From assembly GCA_023451855.1 (NCBI GenBank), contig JAEXXY010000050.1, positions 1 through 8,141 on the forward strand: 8,141 nt of DNA, read 5' to 3'. The translations under genes and the position numbers were made by a program. Below are positions 7,245 through 8,141 of the stretch, piece by piece. The stretch's first letter is position 1. Every line of letters begins with the position of its first letter. The notes below the pieces were generated by a model that searched no databases, was not told the origin of the DNA, and saw only the letters and a program-made list of their open reading frames with translations. Source of the stretch: Actinomycetes bacterium (lineage in GTDB: Bacteria; Actinomycetota; Actinomycetes; Actinomycetales; Dermatophilaceae).

Positions 7245-8141
7245 GTGGTCATCCTGCGTCGCGCCCCGGTCCCGGTCGCGCGGCAGGTGCGTCTCGACGC
7301 GTCCCAGCAGGCGGCCCTCGACTCCGACGCGCGCGTGCTGCGGGTGCTCGGTGCCCCCGGTACCGGCAAGACCACCCTCGCCGTCGAGCTCGTCGCCGAT
7401 GCCGTGCGCACTCGTGGCGTCCGCGCCGACCACTGCCTCCTGCTCACCTCGAGCCGGTCGGCGGCAGCCGAGCTGCGCCAGCGGGTCACGGCCCGCCTCG
7501 CCGGCACGACCACCGAGCCGCTGGCCCGCACGTGGCAGGCGTTCGGGTTCGGCGTCCTGCGCGCCGAGGCTGCGCTGCGCGGGGATCCCAGCCCGCGGCT
7601 GCTCAACGGCCCCGAGCAGGACGTCATCCTGCGCGACCTGCTCGCCGGGCACGCGTCGGGCGAGGTGCCCGGACCCGACTGGCCGGACGCCCTGCGCGAG
7701 GCCCTGGCCACCCGGGGGTTCCGCAACGAGCTGCGCGACCTGCTCATGCGTGCCGTCGAGCACGGCCAGGGCCCGGACGACCTGCACTCCCTCGGCGTCG
7801 AGCACGAGCGCCCCGAGTGGGTCGCCGCCGCGCACGTCCTGCGCGAGTACGACCAGGTCACCTCCTTCAGCCGGCACGGCTCCTACGACCCGGCATGGGT
7901 GCTCACCGCCGTCGCCGAGCGCCTCGAGGACGACCCCGATGCGCTCGACCGCCTGCATGCGCGCCTCGACCTCGTCGTCGTCGACGAGGCGCAGGAGGTC
8001 ACCGCCGCCGCCGCCCGCCTGCTGCGCGTCGTGGCTCACGCCGGTCCCCGCGTCGTGCTCCTCGGCGACCCCGACGTCGCCGTCCAGACCTTCCGCGGTG
8101 CCGACCCCCGCTTCCTCGCCCACGGGTGGGAGGCGCTGGCC
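7245..8141 (+). CDS. UvrD/RecB-type ATP-dependent DNA helicase, AdnA-like, N-terminal 299 residues (runs off right edge)
   Basis: A superfamily 1A helicase would use ATP to move along single-stranded DNA. In actinobacteria the AdnA and AdnB pair, each with a UvrD-like motor and a C-terminal RecB-type nuclease, resects double-strand breaks. Visible motifs: Q-motif region LDASQQAAL (17-25); Walker A GAPGTGKT (36-43); motif Ia CLLLTSSRSAAAELRQRV (64-81); TWQAFGFGVLR (96-106), matching the Thr-x-His-Ser-Phe region but with Gln-Ala in place of His-Ser; LLNGPEQDVILRDLL, typical of AdnA-type proteins; Walker B VVVDEAQ (244-250); motif III GDPDVAVQTFRGAD (274-287). Motif III lacks the usual Gln after GDPx (Val here). 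GTG 7245 is the first start after the in-frame TGA at 7230, and no good Shine-Dalgarno site precedes it, so it may be translated from a leaderless or short-leader message. Motifs IV-VI and any nuclease domain lie beyond the window. AdnA rather than another UvrD paralogue is a moderately firm inference. Confidence 0.9.
   Translation, partial: MVILRRAPVPVARQVRLDASQQAALDSDARVLRVLGAPGTGKTTLAVELVADAVRTRGVRADHCLLLTSSRSAAAELRQRVTARLAGTTTEPLARTWQAFGFGVLRAEAALRGDPSPRLLNGPEQDVILRDLLAGHASGEVPGPDWPDALREALATRGFRNELRDLLMRAVEHGQGPDDLHSLGVEHERPEWVAAAHVLREYDQVTSFSRHGSYDPAWVLTAVAERLEDDPDALDRLHARLDLVVVDEAQEVTAAAARLLRVVAHAGPRVVLLGDPDVAVQTFRGADPRFLAHGWEALA

Noticed and set aside
7088..7861. Upstream extension of the giant minus-strand frame by about 258 residues
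   Set aside because: Beyond 7245 the extension lies opposite clear helicase motifs (Walker A, motif Ia) on the plus strand. Its translation is Arg/Ser/Ala-rich low-complexity sequence, typical of a shadow frame.
6834..8123. Minus-strand open frame of 429 codons spanning the intergenic gap
   Set aside because: It runs antisense through the helicase N-terminus and overlaps the giant gene start. Its composition shows no protein-like pattern.

Overview
The window is very GC-rich (about 70% by eye, not computed). It has dense coding, strong third-position G/C bias and a GTG start, which fits a high-GC actinobacterium. An Intrasporangiaceae-type genome is plausible, but the sequence does not fix the genus. 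Only three genes are supported. Most other long open frames are shadows that the base composition creates opposite or beside the real genes.

Layout: (1) positions 1-365, minus strand, hold the first 121 codons of a gene that runs off the left edge; (2) positions 365-7087, minus strand, hold one continuous gene for a very large protein of 2240 residues; (3) positions 7088-7244 are a 157-bp divergent intergenic gap; (4) positions 7245-8141, plus strand, hold the first 299 codons of a UvrD/RecB-type (superfamily 1) ATP-dependent DNA helicase, most like the AdnA subunit of the actinobacterial AdnAB helicase-nuclease.

The two minus-strand genes form a tight transcription unit. The stop of the giant gene and the start of the next share one base (TGATG), with a perfect GGAGGT ribosome binding site nine bases before the second start. 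The two products are therefore probably made together and may act together. The giant protein has no signal peptide, no LPXTG-type anchor and no recognisable enzyme motif. It is built of beta-rich modules: an N-terminal module, two Ig-like segments, an OmpA-C-like domain, a Pro/Asp-rich linker, a conserved-looking Cys-containing module, a roughly 450-residue amphipathic beta-rich core that resembles DUF6603-type giant proteins, and a long series of beta-sandwich-like segments to the C-terminus. This looks structural or binding rather than catalytic. Its role is unknown. A link to a contractile injection (phage-tail-like) particle or to an unusual envelope or lipid-transfer structure is only a hypothesis, to be tested on the genes left of this window.

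The helicase is a DNA-repair gene of the kind normally found in actinobacterial core chromosomes. It is transcribed away from the giant-protein operon, and nothing in the sequence ties the two functions together.
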